Assembly (NCBI RefSeq): GCF_017571495.1
Contig: NZ_JAGETZ010000004.1
Coordinates: 496,001 to 560,000 of the forward strand
Length of the DNA stretch: 64,000 nucleotides
Source: Hymenobacter negativus
GTDB lineage: Bacteria; Bacteroidota; Bacteroidia; Cytophagales; Hymenobacteraceae
Reading direction: 5' to 3'
The position numbers were made by a program, and so were the translations under genes. Shown here one piece after another: positions 7,811 to 17,500 of the stretch. Numbering within the stretch: position 1 is the first letter of the stretch; every line of letters begins with the position of its first letter. Below the pieces are notes generated by a model. The model saw only the letters and a program-made list of their open reading frames with translations, made no database searches and was not told where the DNA came from.

Positions 7811-9142
7811 ATGAAGATTGTATTTGCGCTGCTAACTGTTTGGCTGACCGCTTTCTCGCAGCTATTTCACGTTGCGGCTCCTGCTAAGAAAGCACCCCAA
7901 CCCAAGGAATACGTCATCACCGCATTCGGGGCGGGCACCGATAGCACCAAGCTCAATACGCAGGCAATTCAGAAAACCATCGACCAGGCGGCGACGGCTG
8001 GCGGGGGCACGGTGGTGATTCCCAAAGGTGTTTTCCTGAGTGGGGCGCTGTTTTTCAAGCCCAAAACCCACCTGCGGCTGCAAGCCGGCGCCAAGCTCAA
8101 AGGTTCCGATAATATTGCTGACTACCCCCTGATTCCGTCGCGGATGGAGGGCCAGAAGCTCGATTACTATGCCGCGCTCGTCAATGCGACCAAGGTGAAT
8201 GGCTTCACCATAACCGGCCCCGGCACCATCGACGGCAACGGGCTGCAGTTCTGGAAAGGATTCTGGGCGCACCGGGATTCGATGCAGAAAGCGCACAAGC
8301 CCTCTACCAACCTGGAGGTGCACCGGCCCCGGCTGCTCTTCATCTGGGGCTGCGATAAAGTGACCATCAAGAACGTGAAGCTGCACAACTCGGGCTTCTG
8401 GACCACCCACTTGTACCAGTGCACCAACGTGCTGATGGAAGGCTGCGACATCCGCTCGCCCTTCCGCCCGGTGAAGGCTCCCAGCACCGATGGCGTCGAC
8501 ATCGACGTGTGCAGCAAAGTAACCATCCGAAACTGCTACGTCTCCGTCAACGATGACGGCATCTGCATGAAGGGCGGCAAAGGCCCCACGGCCCAGAAGC
8601 TACCCGAAAATGGCCCGATTGAAGACGTGTTGGTGGAAAACTGCACCTTCGGCGAAGTGCACGCCGCCATGACCTGCGGCAGCGAGTGCATCCACGCCAA
8701 CCGCATCACGATGCGCAACTGCAAGATGGACAACGACCGGCCGGTTCTCCTCTTCAAAATGCGCCCGGACACCTACCAAGTGTACGAAAATATCACCGTC
8801 GAAAACATCACCGGCAAGTGCGGCACCATCGTCACGCTCTCGCCCTGGATGCAGTTTTTCAACATGGCGGGCAGCACCGAAAAGCCCTTCGGCACCATCC
8901 GCAACATTCGCATTTCCAACGTAAAAGTGCAGTGCCGCGAGTTCGCCGTGCTCGATGGCAACCCAACCGACAAAGTCAGTGATATTGTCTTTACCAACGT
9001 CGAAGCCACGTCGCCCAAAGCCACTTTCACCAACAAGTACCCCAGCGTAAAATTTAACAACGTCACCCTCAACGGCACCCCTGTGAAGCCGACCGAAGCC
9101 GTGCAAGGCGGCGCGGCGGCCAAACCCCTGCTGCCTGACTAG
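7811..9142 (+). CDS. secreted glycoside hydrolase family 28 (polygalacturonase-like)
   Basis: 443 residues with an N-terminal signal peptide (hydrophobic MKIVFALLTVWLTAF) followed by the GH28 right-handed beta-helix. The start resembles the family (ITAFGAGTDSTKLNTQAIQKTID, with a GGGTVVIPKG strand). Catalytic acids appear as STDGVDID (D227) and NDDG (D248, D249). The usual GHG histidine position reads TCGSE, and the RIK-like position FKMR. GH28 enzymes hydrolyse galacturonan or rhamnogalacturonan in pectin, probably in the periplasm or outside the cell here. It is a single gene with its own terminator and no nearby SusC/D pair or other pectin genes, so the exact substrate is open. Confidence 0.85.
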   Translation: MKIVFALLTVWLTAFSQLFHVAAPAKKAPQPKEYVITAFGAGTDSTKLNTQAIQKTIDQAATAGGGTVVIPKGVFLSGALFFKPKTHLRLQAGAKLKGSDNIADYPLIPSRMEGQKLDYYAALVNATKVNGFTITGPGTIDGNGLQFWKGFWAHRDSMQKAHKPSTNLEVHRPRLLFIWGCDKVTIKNVKLHNSGFWTTHLYQCTNVLMEGCDIRSPFRPVKAPSTDGVDIDVCSKVTIRNCYVSVNDDGICMKGGKGPTAQKLPENGPIEDVLVENCTFGEVHAAMTCGSECIHANRITMRNCKMDNDRPVLLFKMRPDTYQVYENITVENITGKCGTIVTLSPWMQFFNMAGSTEKPFGTIRNIRISNVKVQCREFAVLDGNPTDKVSDIVFTNVEATSPKATFTNKYPSVKFNNVTLNGTPVKPTEAVQGGAAAKPLLPD

Positions 9143-9163
9143 CCCACCAGAGCGCCCGGCCAC

Positions 9164-9198
9164 AAAAAAGCCCCACCAGTAGCTGGTGGGGCTTTTTT
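9164..9198. terminator. Rho-independent terminator after the GH28 gene
   Basis: A 16-base stem (AAAAAAGCCCCACCAG / CTGGTGGGGCTTTTTT) with a 3-base loop and a T-run, 21 bases after the GH28 stop. The A-run on the other arm could make it work in both directions. Confidence 0.9.
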
Positions 9199-9335
9199 GT
9201 GGCTCATAAGTATCGCTCGCAACATTGTAGGCTACGCACGTCATGCAGTAATAACCGTAGCACTAAGCCCCATCATGCCTCAAGACCTGTAGCACCCATC
9301 CCGCGTATGCCGGGCATATCTCACACCTTCCGCCA

Positions 9336-9755
9336 ATGGTTTTCCAGAAACAGCTCCGTCTGCCGGCCATGCGCCGTGGCTTCCACCTCATCACCGACCT
9401 TGTGCTGCACGAGCTGCCTGAGCTTCAGCAGGTGCGGGCGGGGATGCTGCACGTTTTCATTCAGCACACGTCGGCTAGCTTGTGCCTCAATGAGAATGCG
9501 GACCCCACGGTGCGCCACGATTTTGAGCAGTTTTTCAACCGCACGGCCCCCGAGAACGCGCCCTACTTCCGGCACAACTCAGAAGGCCCCGACGACATGC
9601 CCGCCCACCTCAAAGCCGCCCTGCTGGGCAGCAGCGTGAGCATTCCCGTGGCCAACGGCCGGCTGGCGCTGGGCACCTGGCAGGGCATCTACTTGGGCGA
9701 GCACCGCGACCATGGCGGCCGTCGTTCGCTGGTGCTCACGCTCATGGGCGAGTAG
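9336..9755 (+). CDS. yjbQ: YjbQ/UPF0047 family protein (secondary thiamine-phosphate synthase family)
   Basis: 139 residues, full length for the YjbQ family. It has the family hallmark HVFIQHTSASLCLNENAD and a C-terminal GTWQGIYLGEHRD. E. coli YjbQ shows a weak thiamine-phosphate synthase activity, but the true role of the family is not settled. The ATG at 9336 gives the usual start (MVFQKQLRLP). A single gene, convergent with the SDR gene at 9852. Confidence 0.88.
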   Translation: MVFQKQLRLPAMRRGFHLITDLVLHELPELQQVRAGMLHVFIQHTSASLCLNENADPTVRHDFEQFFNRTAPENAPYFRHNSEGPDDMPAHLKAALLGSSVSIPVANGRLALGTWQGIYLGEHRDHGGRRSLVLTLMGE

Positions 9756-9802
9756 TCAATCAGCTACTTAGAGCCGTTTCGGCCTCCATGTACCGGCTGG
9801 GC

Positions 9803-9831
9803 AGTAGCGCGAACTGAGAGTTCGCGCTACT
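9803..9831. repeat. palindromic repeat family B, copy B1
   Basis: AGTAGCGCGAACT, GAG, AGTTCGCGCTACT: a perfect 13-base inverted repeat with a 3-base loop in the convergent gap between yjbQ and the SDR gene. It shares the TAGCGCGAACT arm with B2 (11058-11137) and B3 (35031-35093). Confidence 0.85.
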
Positions 9832-9851
9832 TGCCACTAGGGCCTGCGTTG

Positions 9852-10703
9852 CTACGCGCCGAAATCGGTAGCCGTAGCTTGGGCCTGCCACTGCTGCATG
9901 TCATGCCGCACAGCCGTCATTTTCTGGTCGGCCATTTGGTAGGCGTCGGCCCCGAGGAAGAGAGAGATGGGTGGCTGCTCGGCCTCGCTCACTTCGATGA
10001 GCAGGGCCACGGCCTTGGCTGGGTCGCCGGGCTGCTGGCCGTTGATTTGCTGCTGATGCACCAGCTGCGACTCGCGTACTTCCTGGTAGGCCTCGATGGG
10101 CGTTTGGGGGGTGCCCACCGAGCCGGCCGACAGGAATTCGGTGCGGAAATACCCCGGATACACCACCGTGGCTTTGATGCCGAAGCGCGCCACCTCTGCC
10201 GCATATGACTCAGTGAGCCCCGCCACTGCAAACTTGGTGGCGCAGTAGATGCCCCAACCGGGGAAATTGCCCGTGAAACCGCCTACGGAGGAGATGTTGA
10301 ACACTACGCCCGCTTGCTGAGCGCGCAGCTGCGGCGTGGCCTGCCGTAGCACATTCAGCAGCCCGAATACGTTGATGTCGAAGTTTTGCCGCGCCTCCGC
10401 ATCCGACAGCTCTTCGAGGCTGCCGATGAGGCCGTAGCCTGCGTTATTTACCACCACGTCGATGCGGCCAAACGCGGCCACGGTAGCCTGAACGGCTTCG
10501 CCCACGCTGGCTTCATCGGCCAGGTTCATAGGCAAGGGCAGGAAGTTTTCGGGAGCGGTGCCCACGGCGCGGCGCAGGTCGTCGGCGTTGCGCGAGGTGG
10601 CGGCCACGTTGTAGCCTTGTTGCAGCAATTGCTGCACCAGCAGCAGGCCGAGCCCTTTAGAGGCCCCGGTTACAAACCATGTTTTCTTGGTTGAAGGAGT
10701 CAT
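9852..10703 (-). CDS. SDR family oxidoreductase
   Basis: 283 residues with a classical short-chain dehydrogenase Rossmann fold: nucleotide-binding TGASKGLG (residues 12-19), NNAG (86-89), catalytic Ser139, Tyr153 and Lys157 (YCATK). S-R at residues 37-38 after the second strand suggests NADP(H) preference. Substrate unknown. It is the last of a same-strand run (AraC regulator, SDR, Atu4866-like, this gene) and is about 40% similar by eye to the SDR at 11133, so the two are probably related copies working in the same response. Confidence 0.88.
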   Translation of the reverse strand: MTPSTKKTWFVTGASKGLGLLLVQQLLQQGYNVAATSRNADDLRRAVGTAPENFLPLPMNLADEASVGEAVQATVAAFGRIDVVVNNAGYGLIGSLEELSDAEARQNFDINVFGLLNVLRQATPQLRAQQAGVVFNISSVGGFTGNFPGWGIYCATKFAVAGLTESYAAEVARFGIKATVVYPGYFRTEFLSAGSVGTPQTPIEAYQEVRESQLVHQQQINGQQPGDPAKAVALLIEVSEAEQPPISLFLGADAYQMADQKMTAVRHDMQQWQAQATATDFGA

Positions 10704-10733
10704 TGGAAAGCAGTTTTGATTGCAGTTGAGGGA

Positions 10734-11021
10734 TTATTTTGAGGTTTCGCGGTAGAAGATGTAGCCGCCGTGGTAGAGCACATCGTCACGGAATTCACCG
10801 TCGGCGGTGAAGCCCGTATCATCCACGTAGTCGATGTGGTGGCCACTGATGGTGTAGCGGCCGGTGTAGGCGCTTTTGGTGGTGCCGCGGGCTTCGTCGT
10901 AGCGGCCACCCGGCAGCAATTCCTGGCGGATGTGGCCGTCCCTGGTTACCCACATCCCGAGGTAAGGATGGTTATTGACAGCCGCCGTATCTGGCATTTT
11001 CGCTGTTTTTTCAGTTGTCAT
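10734..11021 (-). CDS. Atu4866-like small protein
   Basis: 95 residues matching the Atu4866 family: NNHPYLGMWVTRDGHIRQELLPGGRYDEARG, then a beta-rich repeat ending with HGGYIFYRE. The fold is a small beta-barrel of unknown function; members are commonly found beside SDR and AraC genes, as here. It lies 30 bases upstream of one SDR and 92 bases after the other, with repeat B2 in that second gap. Confidence 0.8.
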   Translation of the reverse strand: MTTEKTAKMPDTAAVNNHPYLGMWVTRDGHIRQELLPGGRYDEARGTTKSAYTGRYTISGHHIDYVDDTGFTADGEFRDDVLYHGGYIFYRETSK

Positions 11022-11057
11022 AAAGTGAGGGTTAGAGCGGTTTTGGATTCGGTGGGT

Positions 11058-11137
11058 AGTAGCGCGAACTTTCAGTTCGCGTCCCGGCAGCGGCCTCCTG
11101 GTTCGTTCCGTGACGCGAACTGAAAGTTCGCGCTACT
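11058..11137. repeat. palindromic repeat family B, copy B2 (25-base perfect arms)
   Basis: Left arm 11058-11082 and right arm 11113-11137 are perfect reverse complements over 25 bases (AGTAGCGCGAACTTTCAG start), separated by 30 bases. Each arm is itself nearly palindromic (GCGAACT/AGTTCGC). The right arm contains the TAG stop codon of the SDR gene that ends at 11133. Confidence 0.9.
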
Positions 11138-11972
11138 CTGCAAAGCCGATGCTGGTGGACAATGCTTTCCAGGCTTCAAACTCCTGGTTAATTGCGCTTA
11201 GCTTGGCATGGGCGCGGGTATAGGCATCGGACCCGAGCAGCAGGTGCAGTGGCGGATTTTCTGCTTCCGCGAGGCGAATGATGGCGGCAGCGGCTTTGGC
11301 CGGGTCGCCGGCCTGGGCGCCGTTCATGGTGAGGTAGCGGGCGTGGGAGGCGCGCACGGCCTCGTAGGCGGCAATGGGCTGCCGGGGCATGACCAGCGAC
11401 TCGGGCGTGAGGAAATTGGTGCGGAGCGCACCGGGCTCAACTACTGTTACTTTCAACCCGAAATCGGCTACATCCTGCGCCAGCACTTCCGAAAAGGCGT
11501 TCATTGCCGCCTTGGTAGCCGCGTAGATGGCCCAGCCTGTAGCCTCGGCAATGCCCGCAATGGACGAAATGTTGATGACGTGGCCGTGGCCTTGCGCCCG
11601 CAGCTGCGGCAGTGCTTTTCGAATGACGTTTAACGCGCCAAATACGTTGGTTTCGAAGCTGTGACGGGTTTCGGCATCGGTCATTTCCTCGATGCTGCCA
11701 CCCATGCCATAACCCGCGTTGTTCACCACCACGTCGATGCGGCCGAAGCGGGCAATAGTCGTTTCGATGGCCTGTGCCACGCTGGCTTCGCTGGGCAGGT
11801 CCACGGCCAGCGGCAGGAAGAAATCGGTGGGCTCTGAAATGGCTTTGGTGAGGCCGGAAAGCTGGCGCGAAGTGGCCGCTACGCGGTGCCCGCCGGCCAG
11901 CAGCCGGGTGGCCAGGGCAAGGCCCAGGCCCTGTGAGGCCCCGGTGATAAACCAGGTTTTGGGGGTATCCAT
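11133..11972 (-). CDS. SDR family oxidoreductase
   Basis: 279 residues, classical SDR: TGASQGLG (10-17), NNAG (84-87), catalytic serine in NISS (136-137), Tyr150 and Lys154 (YAATK). It is homologous to the SDR at 9852 throughout, including the DAYxxA(D/H)xK C-terminal motif. Its stop codon lies within palindromic repeat B2. It follows the AraC regulator by 82 bases on the same strand, so that regulator probably controls it. Substrate unknown. Confidence 0.88.
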   Translation of the reverse strand: MDTPKTWFITGASQGLGLALATRLLAGGHRVAATSRQLSGLTKAISEPTDFFLPLAVDLPSEASVAQAIETTIARFGRIDVVVNNAGYGMGGSIEEMTDAETRHSFETNVFGALNVIRKALPQLRAQGHGHVINISSIAGIAEATGWAIYAATKAAMNAFSEVLAQDVADFGLKVTVVEPGALRTNFLTPESLVMPRQPIAAYEAVRASHARYLTMNGAQAGDPAKAAAAIIRLAEAENPPLHLLLGSDAYTRAHAKLSAINQEFEAWKALSTSIGFAE

Positions 11973-12054
11973 AAAGCGTGCTGTTAGTACAGCACAAAGG
12001 TTGGGCTAGCTGCGGCCGGCCCGTTTGCCCCATTCAAACCAATGCTTACGAAAA

Positions 12055-12957
12055 TCAAACAACCCGCGCCGCCGTGGGCGTGCGGCCGGTGTGCTTCTTA
12101 AAAAAGTTGTTGAAATGCGCGGGTTCCTCAAACCCCAGGCTGTAGCCGATGAGGCCCACCGGCCAATCAGTGTGCTTGAGCAGGGCCTGGGCCTCCTGCA
12201 CCAGGCGCTCGGCCAGCAGCTGGGTAGTGGTTTTACCGGTCACTTCCTTCAGGGCGCGGTTGAGGTGGTTGGTGTGCACGGCCAGCTGGGTAGCGAAGGC
12301 CTGGGCCGTGCGCAGCGGCACTTGCTGGCCTGGCACCTCAATGGGAAACTGCCGGGCCAGCAGCTCGGTAAAGAGCGAGGCAATACGCGTCGATGCCGTG
12401 CTTTCGCGGTAAAGCGTGGTGGCTGGCTGCAGCTTCTGGGCGCTGTGAATGAGCTCCAGCACGTAGGCGCGCAGCAGGTCGTACTTGAAGGCGTAGTCCG
12501 AATCCAGCTCATCGAACATCTTCTGGTAGAGCTGGCGCACGTTGGCCTGCTGGGTTTCATTCAGCAGGTAGATGGCTTGGCCATCGGGCTGGAACACCGG
12601 AAAATCGGGGAGCCGGATGCTGGTGTGCTGCTGGAGAAAGTGCTCGGTGAAGATGCAGAAGAAGCCGCTCTGCTTTTCATCAAAGGGCTCCCAGTGGTAG
12701 GGCACCTGCGGGTTGGAAAAGAACAGGGCATTGCCCTCCACGCCCACGCTTTTGTCGGCGTAGTGGTAGGTGCTCTGGCCCACCACGAAGGTAATTTTGT
12801 AGAAGTCCTTGCGGCTATAGGGCAGGCATTTCGCGGCCGGCCCCACAAAGTCATCAAGCCGGAACACGTTGAAATGGCCGATGTCCTGGCGCAGGTTATC
12901 GGGCAGCCAGTTGACCTTGACGCGGTAAAAGTCTTCGAGGGTGTGAGTAGCAGCCAT
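12055..12957 (-). CDS. AraC family transcriptional regulator
   Basis: 300 residues. The N-terminal cupin-like sensing half (residues about 20-170) is followed by a C-terminal AraC double helix-turn-helix (LNRALKEVTGKTTTQLLAERL, then IGYSLGFEEPAHFNNFFKKHTGRTP). The second HTH ends with the typical family signature. It sits directly upstream of the SDR cluster on the same strand, the usual layout for a local activator. A TACGTTTG promoter box lies 20 bases before the ATG. Confidence 0.9.
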   Translation of the reverse strand: MAATHTLEDFYRVKVNWLPDNLRQDIGHFNVFRLDDFVGPAAKCLPYSRKDFYKITFVVGQSTYHYADKSVGVEGNALFFSNPQVPYHWEPFDEKQSGFFCIFTEHFLQQHTSIRLPDFPVFQPDGQAIYLLNETQQANVRQLYQKMFDELDSDYAFKYDLLRAYVLELIHSAQKLQPATTLYRESTASTRIASLFTELLARQFPIEVPGQQVPLRTAQAFATQLAVHTNHLNRALKEVTGKTTTQLLAERLVQEAQALLKHTDWPVGLIGYSLGFEEPAHFNNFFKKHTGRTPTAARVV

Positions 12958-12971
12958 GGCCCGAAGTTACG

Positions 12972-14138
12972 TTAATCAAACGTACCAGTTGCCGCTATTT
13001 CCATTTGCTTGATGCGGGGCCGTCGTTTCAGCAGGCGGCTCCGCAGCCGGAGCATTGGCTGTTCAAGCAGGTTGTTCATCACCAGCGCCCCGGCCAATAC
13101 CGCTCCGGTGCACAGCAGCAGCATGGCATTACCATCGGGAGCCAAGCCGTGGGCCGAAAAGAACTCCTGCGTCAGGTGAATAACGCCTTTGTGGGTGAGG
13201 TAGACCGCAAAAGAAAGGGCTGCCAGCCGGGCCGTCACGCGGGATTCTACCTTGTGCAGGACGCTTGTTGGGCTAATGGCACCGGCCACCAGCAGGCCGT
13301 AGCCCAGCGCCACCAGCGGAAACCCAAAGATGGATGCCCCAAACGCCTGCGCATCGAAACACAGCCAATATGCCCCGGCCAGCACCGCTCCGCCCAGCAG
13401 CAACAGTCCATTCCCGTACCGGCCCAGCTGGGCCGCCGCCTGCGGCCGAAAGTGGAACAGCGCCGCAATGCCAATGCCCATCAGCAGCCCATCGAGCCGA
13501 TTGTAGGTTGGGTAGTAGATGTATTGATACCATTCGAGCCAGGAATGGTCGGTAGCCAGACTGGGCACCACGCCCCTGTACCAGCTCAATAGCCGCGCTA
13601 CGAAGCCAGCCCCAATCAGTGCAGGCAGTAGCACCACCGCCCATTTGCCCACGCGGAAGCGCAGCAGCACGAGTAGCAGCAGCGGCAGCAGCAGGTAAAA
13701 CTGCTCCTCCACGCACAGCGACCAAGCGTGCGAAAATGTGCCGGCGTGCATCAAATCCAGCCCGAAGTTCTGCGTGAAGGTCAGGAATTTCCACAGCGGC
13801 GGCAGGGCCTCCCGCTCCCGAAAGGCCGGCACGAGGAAGTATACCGCCACCACCGCCAGGTAGGCTGGCAGGATGCGCAGCGTCCGCTTAATAAAGTATG
13901 TTCTCAGGGAGATGGTGCCGCGGCGGGCTATTTCAGCTAGCAGTTGCGCCGATATCAGGTAGCCGCTCAGCACGAAAAACAAGTCCACGCCAGTCCAGCC
14001 GAAGCGGCCGAATTCCATCAGCCACTCCGGGTGCGGAAAAATGCGGTAGTGGAACAGGAAAACCAGGCTGATGGCCAGGGCGCGGAGGTGGTCGAGGCCA
14101 GGCAGTCGGCCTGCCGCCGGCGTAGTGAGTGCAGACAT
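12972..14138 (-). CDS. acyltransferase 3 (OafA/YrhL-type) membrane protein
   Basis: 388 residues with about ten membrane helices. N-terminal LDHLRALAISLVFLFHY carries the conserved histidine of the acyltransferase 3 family, with FFVLSGYLIS and the RxxRILPAY motif (KRTLRILPAY) following. Such enzymes move acyl groups, often acetyl, to cell-surface sugars; the acceptor is not evident. It is 15 bases upstream of the AraC gene on the same strand, possibly only by chance. Confidence 0.88.
   Translation of the reverse strand: MSALTTPAAGRLPGLDHLRALAISLVFLFHYRIFPHPEWLMEFGRFGWTGVDLFFVLSGYLISAQLLAEIARRGTISLRTYFIKRTLRILPAYLAVVAVYFLVPAFREREALPPLWKFLTFTQNFGLDLMHAGTFSHAWSLCVEEQFYLLLPLLLLVLLRFRVGKWAVVLLPALIGAGFVARLLSWYRGVVPSLATDHSWLEWYQYIYYPTYNRLDGLLMGIGIAALFHFRPQAAAQLGRYGNGLLLLGGAVLAGAYWLCFDAQAFGASIFGFPLVALGYGLLVAGAISPTSVLHKVESRVTARLAALSFAVYLTHKGVIHLTQEFFSAHGLAPDGNAMLLLCTGAVLAGALVMNNLLEQPMLRLRSRLLKRRPRIKQMEIAATGTFD
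12977..12984 (-). promoter_or_regulatory. Bacteroidota -7 box (TACGTTTG) for the AraC gene
   Basis: Matches the TAnnTTTG consensus of the Bacteroidota primary sigma factor, 20 bases before ATG 12957. It lies in the small gap after the acyltransferase stop, so the AraC gene can be transcribed on its own. Confidence 0.45.
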
Positions 14139-14570
14139 AGTAAATGCGGACGTTGCGCAGCCGCCTTGGGCCAGGCACCGGGCCGACGAATCTACGCCTT
14201 AGAGGGACTTTGCATTCATCGCATTGTAGCGAGGACTACACAATCCGCGCTACTGCATGCGACCTGTGCACCCACTCCGAAACTGCTTTAGCCAGCGCCA
14301 AACGCTTTTTTCGCGCCGCCGGCACGAATACACTGTTCGGCTTACTTCCTAAATAGTTTCTCCATTTCCAGTTTGCAGCAAGGGCACCGCGCAGCTTGCT
14401 AATTACTGCCCACGACAAGACATAGAATTAATATATGTCGTCTAATACTTTTATTATTCATCTTCTATATATAACCCTTGCAATCACAGTTTTTGCTCTG
14501 ATTCTTTTTGTTTTGCATAGTCGTCAGACTACCTACCTGCTTCTTGCCAGTCATACTTTTCAACTTTTCT
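14139..14570. other. intergenic region and AT-rich leader of the T9SS gene
   Basis: The first part contains a family-B-like degenerate palindrome (GTAGCGAGGACTACACAATCC at about 14226-14246, then GCGCTAC). From about 14420 the base composition turns AT-rich, with pyrimidine-rich stretches up to ATG 14571; this looks like promoter and 5' leader. An open frame starting at 14435 crosses it, but the AT-rich leader is not coding-like. Confidence 0.5.
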
Positions 14571-17500
14571 ATGAAACAATTAGACGCATATTCTTACTGC
14601 AGCCAGCGCCTGGTGCTGCTCCTGGGCCTGGGGTTAGCCAGTGGGGCCGCCCGGGCGCAGTTTGCACCGGTGGTGAGCTACCCCAGCAGCAGCCCCAGTT
14701 ATGTAGCCCTGCGAGACGTTAACGCCGATGGACGCTTGGACATTATTTCGACCAGGATTTCAACATCTGACCTCAACGTGTTGCTAGGCCAGGCCGGTGG
14801 CACCTTTGGCAGCAGCGCCAACTACCCCGCCCAGGCCAATGGCAGCGCCTTTGGCTTGGACATGGGCGACCTGAACGGTGATGGCCGCCCCGATGCAGTA
14901 GTGGTCAACACCTCCGCCGCCAATGGTACCCAAAACCTGAGCGTACTATTGGGCCAGGCCGGTGGCGCCTTTAGCACGGCCACCAACTTCCCAACCAATA
15001 TCAGTGCCTCTACAAGCAGCTATAACGTAGCGCTGGGCGACCTGAATGGGGATGGCTACCTCGATGCCGTAACGACATCGGCCAATAGCCTTCCGATAGG
15101 TGTATTTCTGGGTGCGGGCAACGGCACGCTGGGCACACCTACCTATTACGCCAGCGGCAATTCCAATAACACATATGGGGTGGACCTGGGCGACGTTAAC
15201 GGAGACGGCCGTCTCGATGCGGTTATTACCAACTTCAATTCGGGCGCTGGCAACATAGTATCGGTGCTGCTGGGCGCGGGTAACGGTACGCTGGGCGCGC
15301 CTACGTTTTATACCGTGGGCACGGCCCCCGCGGGCCTCAAGCTGCACGACCTGAACGGCGACGGACGCCTCGACATTACGGTGGCCAACTACGGCAGCAA
15401 TACCGTGGGGGTGCTCCTGGGCCAGGCCACCGGCACCTTTGGCCCGATGACTACCTATAGCACCGGGGACAACGGGCCGCGCGAAGTGGATATTGCGGAC
15501 TTTAATGGCGACGGCCGCCCCGACATTGTGGTAAGCAACCTGGGGCCGCTTTCCTCTGGCCCATTCGGCTCGACAGTGGGCGTGCTGCTGAACCAGGGGA
15601 GCGCTACATTTGGCACGGCCACCACGTATTCGACCGGCGCTGGTACGCAACCCTGGGGCGTGGCTGCTGGCGACGTGGACAACGACGGCAAGCCCGACAT
15701 TGTGGTGGCCAACCGCGCCGGCGGCACCATCAGCGTATTGCTGAATACCGCTGTTTTTGCACCAACTACCACCGGTGCCAGCCGCTGCGGCACGGGGGCC
15801 GTGACGCTAGCGGCCAGCGGTGCGCCAGTGGGCGGTTCGTACCGCTGGTATGCCCAGGCCACGGGCGGCACAGCCATCGGCGGAGCAACCGGGAGCAGCT
15901 ACACTACGCCCACGCTCTACGGCAGCACCACCTACTACGTGAGCATCGTGAACGCCAACAATATGGAAAGCGCCACGCGCACGGCCGTCACGGCCACCAT
16001 TTATTACGTGGCTCCGCCGTCCATTGTAGCAAGTGGCCCTACAACCTTCCCGGCCGGCGGCTCGGTGGCCCTGACGGCACGCGCCAACCTGGCCCTGAGC
16101 TTTACGGGGGCAAACAGCGCGAGCAGTCAGCGCGTGACGACCAATCTGAACGCTGCCCCCCCTGCGCTGCCCAACAGCACTTGGGAAGCCTGGGTGTATC
16201 CTACGCGCACCAACTATACGGTGCGGCAAACGGTGTTTTCCGTTGATGATGGTGGCTTCGACCGCAGCCTTGTTATTGAAGCGGGGACCAGCAACTGGGG
16301 CATTTTCACCGGCACCAGCGTGTGGGAAGCTGCCCCAGTCGACCTGAACCAGTGGCAGCACGTAGCGGTGGTGTACAGCAGCACAGGCATCCGATTTTAT
16401 AAAAACGGTGTGGAGTATGCATATGGCGGCGGGGCCAATCTGGGCTCTACCAACGCACGCTTCGCTATTGGTGCCAACCCCAGTTTTCCGAGCGAGTCGT
16501 GGCAGGGGCAGATTGACGAGGTGCGCGTGTGGAACACGGCGCGTAATCAAAGCCAGATTCAGGCAATTATAAACGATGCTCCGGCTGGCAACACAGCCGG
16601 GCTGGTCGGTTTCTGGCGCTTCAACGAAGGCAGCGGCACTACGGCCACCGACGAAACCGGCACCAACAACGGCACCCTTGCCAATGGCCCAACTTACGTA
16701 ACGCCCGGCCAGAGCAGCATTGTGGCCTCCACGTACGCCTGGAGCCCGGCCGCTGGCCTGAGCGCCACCAACACGGCCACCGTTACGGCCGCGCCCGGCA
16801 GTACCCAAACCTACACCGTAAGCGTGAGCAACGGCGGCACCTGCAGCAGCTCGGCCCCGCAAACAGTGAGCGTATTGCCGCGGCCCGACCTGACGGTGAG
16901 TACTGTGCAAAACATCCCGGCCGGCTACTACAACAACATCACCGTGACTGGTACCGGCGTGGGCACCCTCACCGGCGCTGTGGATGTGGCCGGTGCTTTC
17001 GTGGTGCAGGCCAATGGCTCACTCAATACCAACTGCCAGGCGCTGACCGGCGCCGGCTCGTTTACCCTGGCGGCCGGGGCCACGCTCAGCATTTGCAACG
17101 CGGCTGGCATTGCCGCCACGGGTACTACCGGCGCGGTGCAGGTAGCAGGCCCCCGCAGCTTCAGCGCCGATGCCAGCTACGTGTACAACGGCACTACGGC
17201 GCAGGCCACGGGCACCGGCCTACCTGGCCAGGTTCGCAACCTGACTTCGGCCAATAACAGCCTCGTGACGTTGTCCCAGGCGCTAGCCATCCGGCAGGTG
17301 CTGGCTCTGAACACGGGCAACCTGAGCACCAACAACCAGACCCTGACGCTGCTTTCTGATGCTACGGGCACGGCCCTGATTGCCAATCTGGGCGCGGGAG
17401 CCGTCGTGGGCAACGTGACGGTGCAACGCTACATCGACCCGACCCTGAACCCGGGCCTGGGCTACCGCCACCTATCGGCCCCGGTGGCCGGCGCCACTGT

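Noticed and set aside
7590..7814. 74-codon frame in the EI24-GH28 gap
   Set aside because: Arg/Pro/Thr-rich with no signal or motif; runs into the GH28 start in a different frame.
12025..12975. 316-codon + frame opposite the AraC gene
   Set aside because: Long only because of the GC-rich opposite strand; the AraC reading has clear HTH motifs.
14435..14722. Open frame on the + strand before the large T9SS gene
   Set aside because: Its first half is AT-rich leader and its second half is a shadow of the T9SS gene in another frame.
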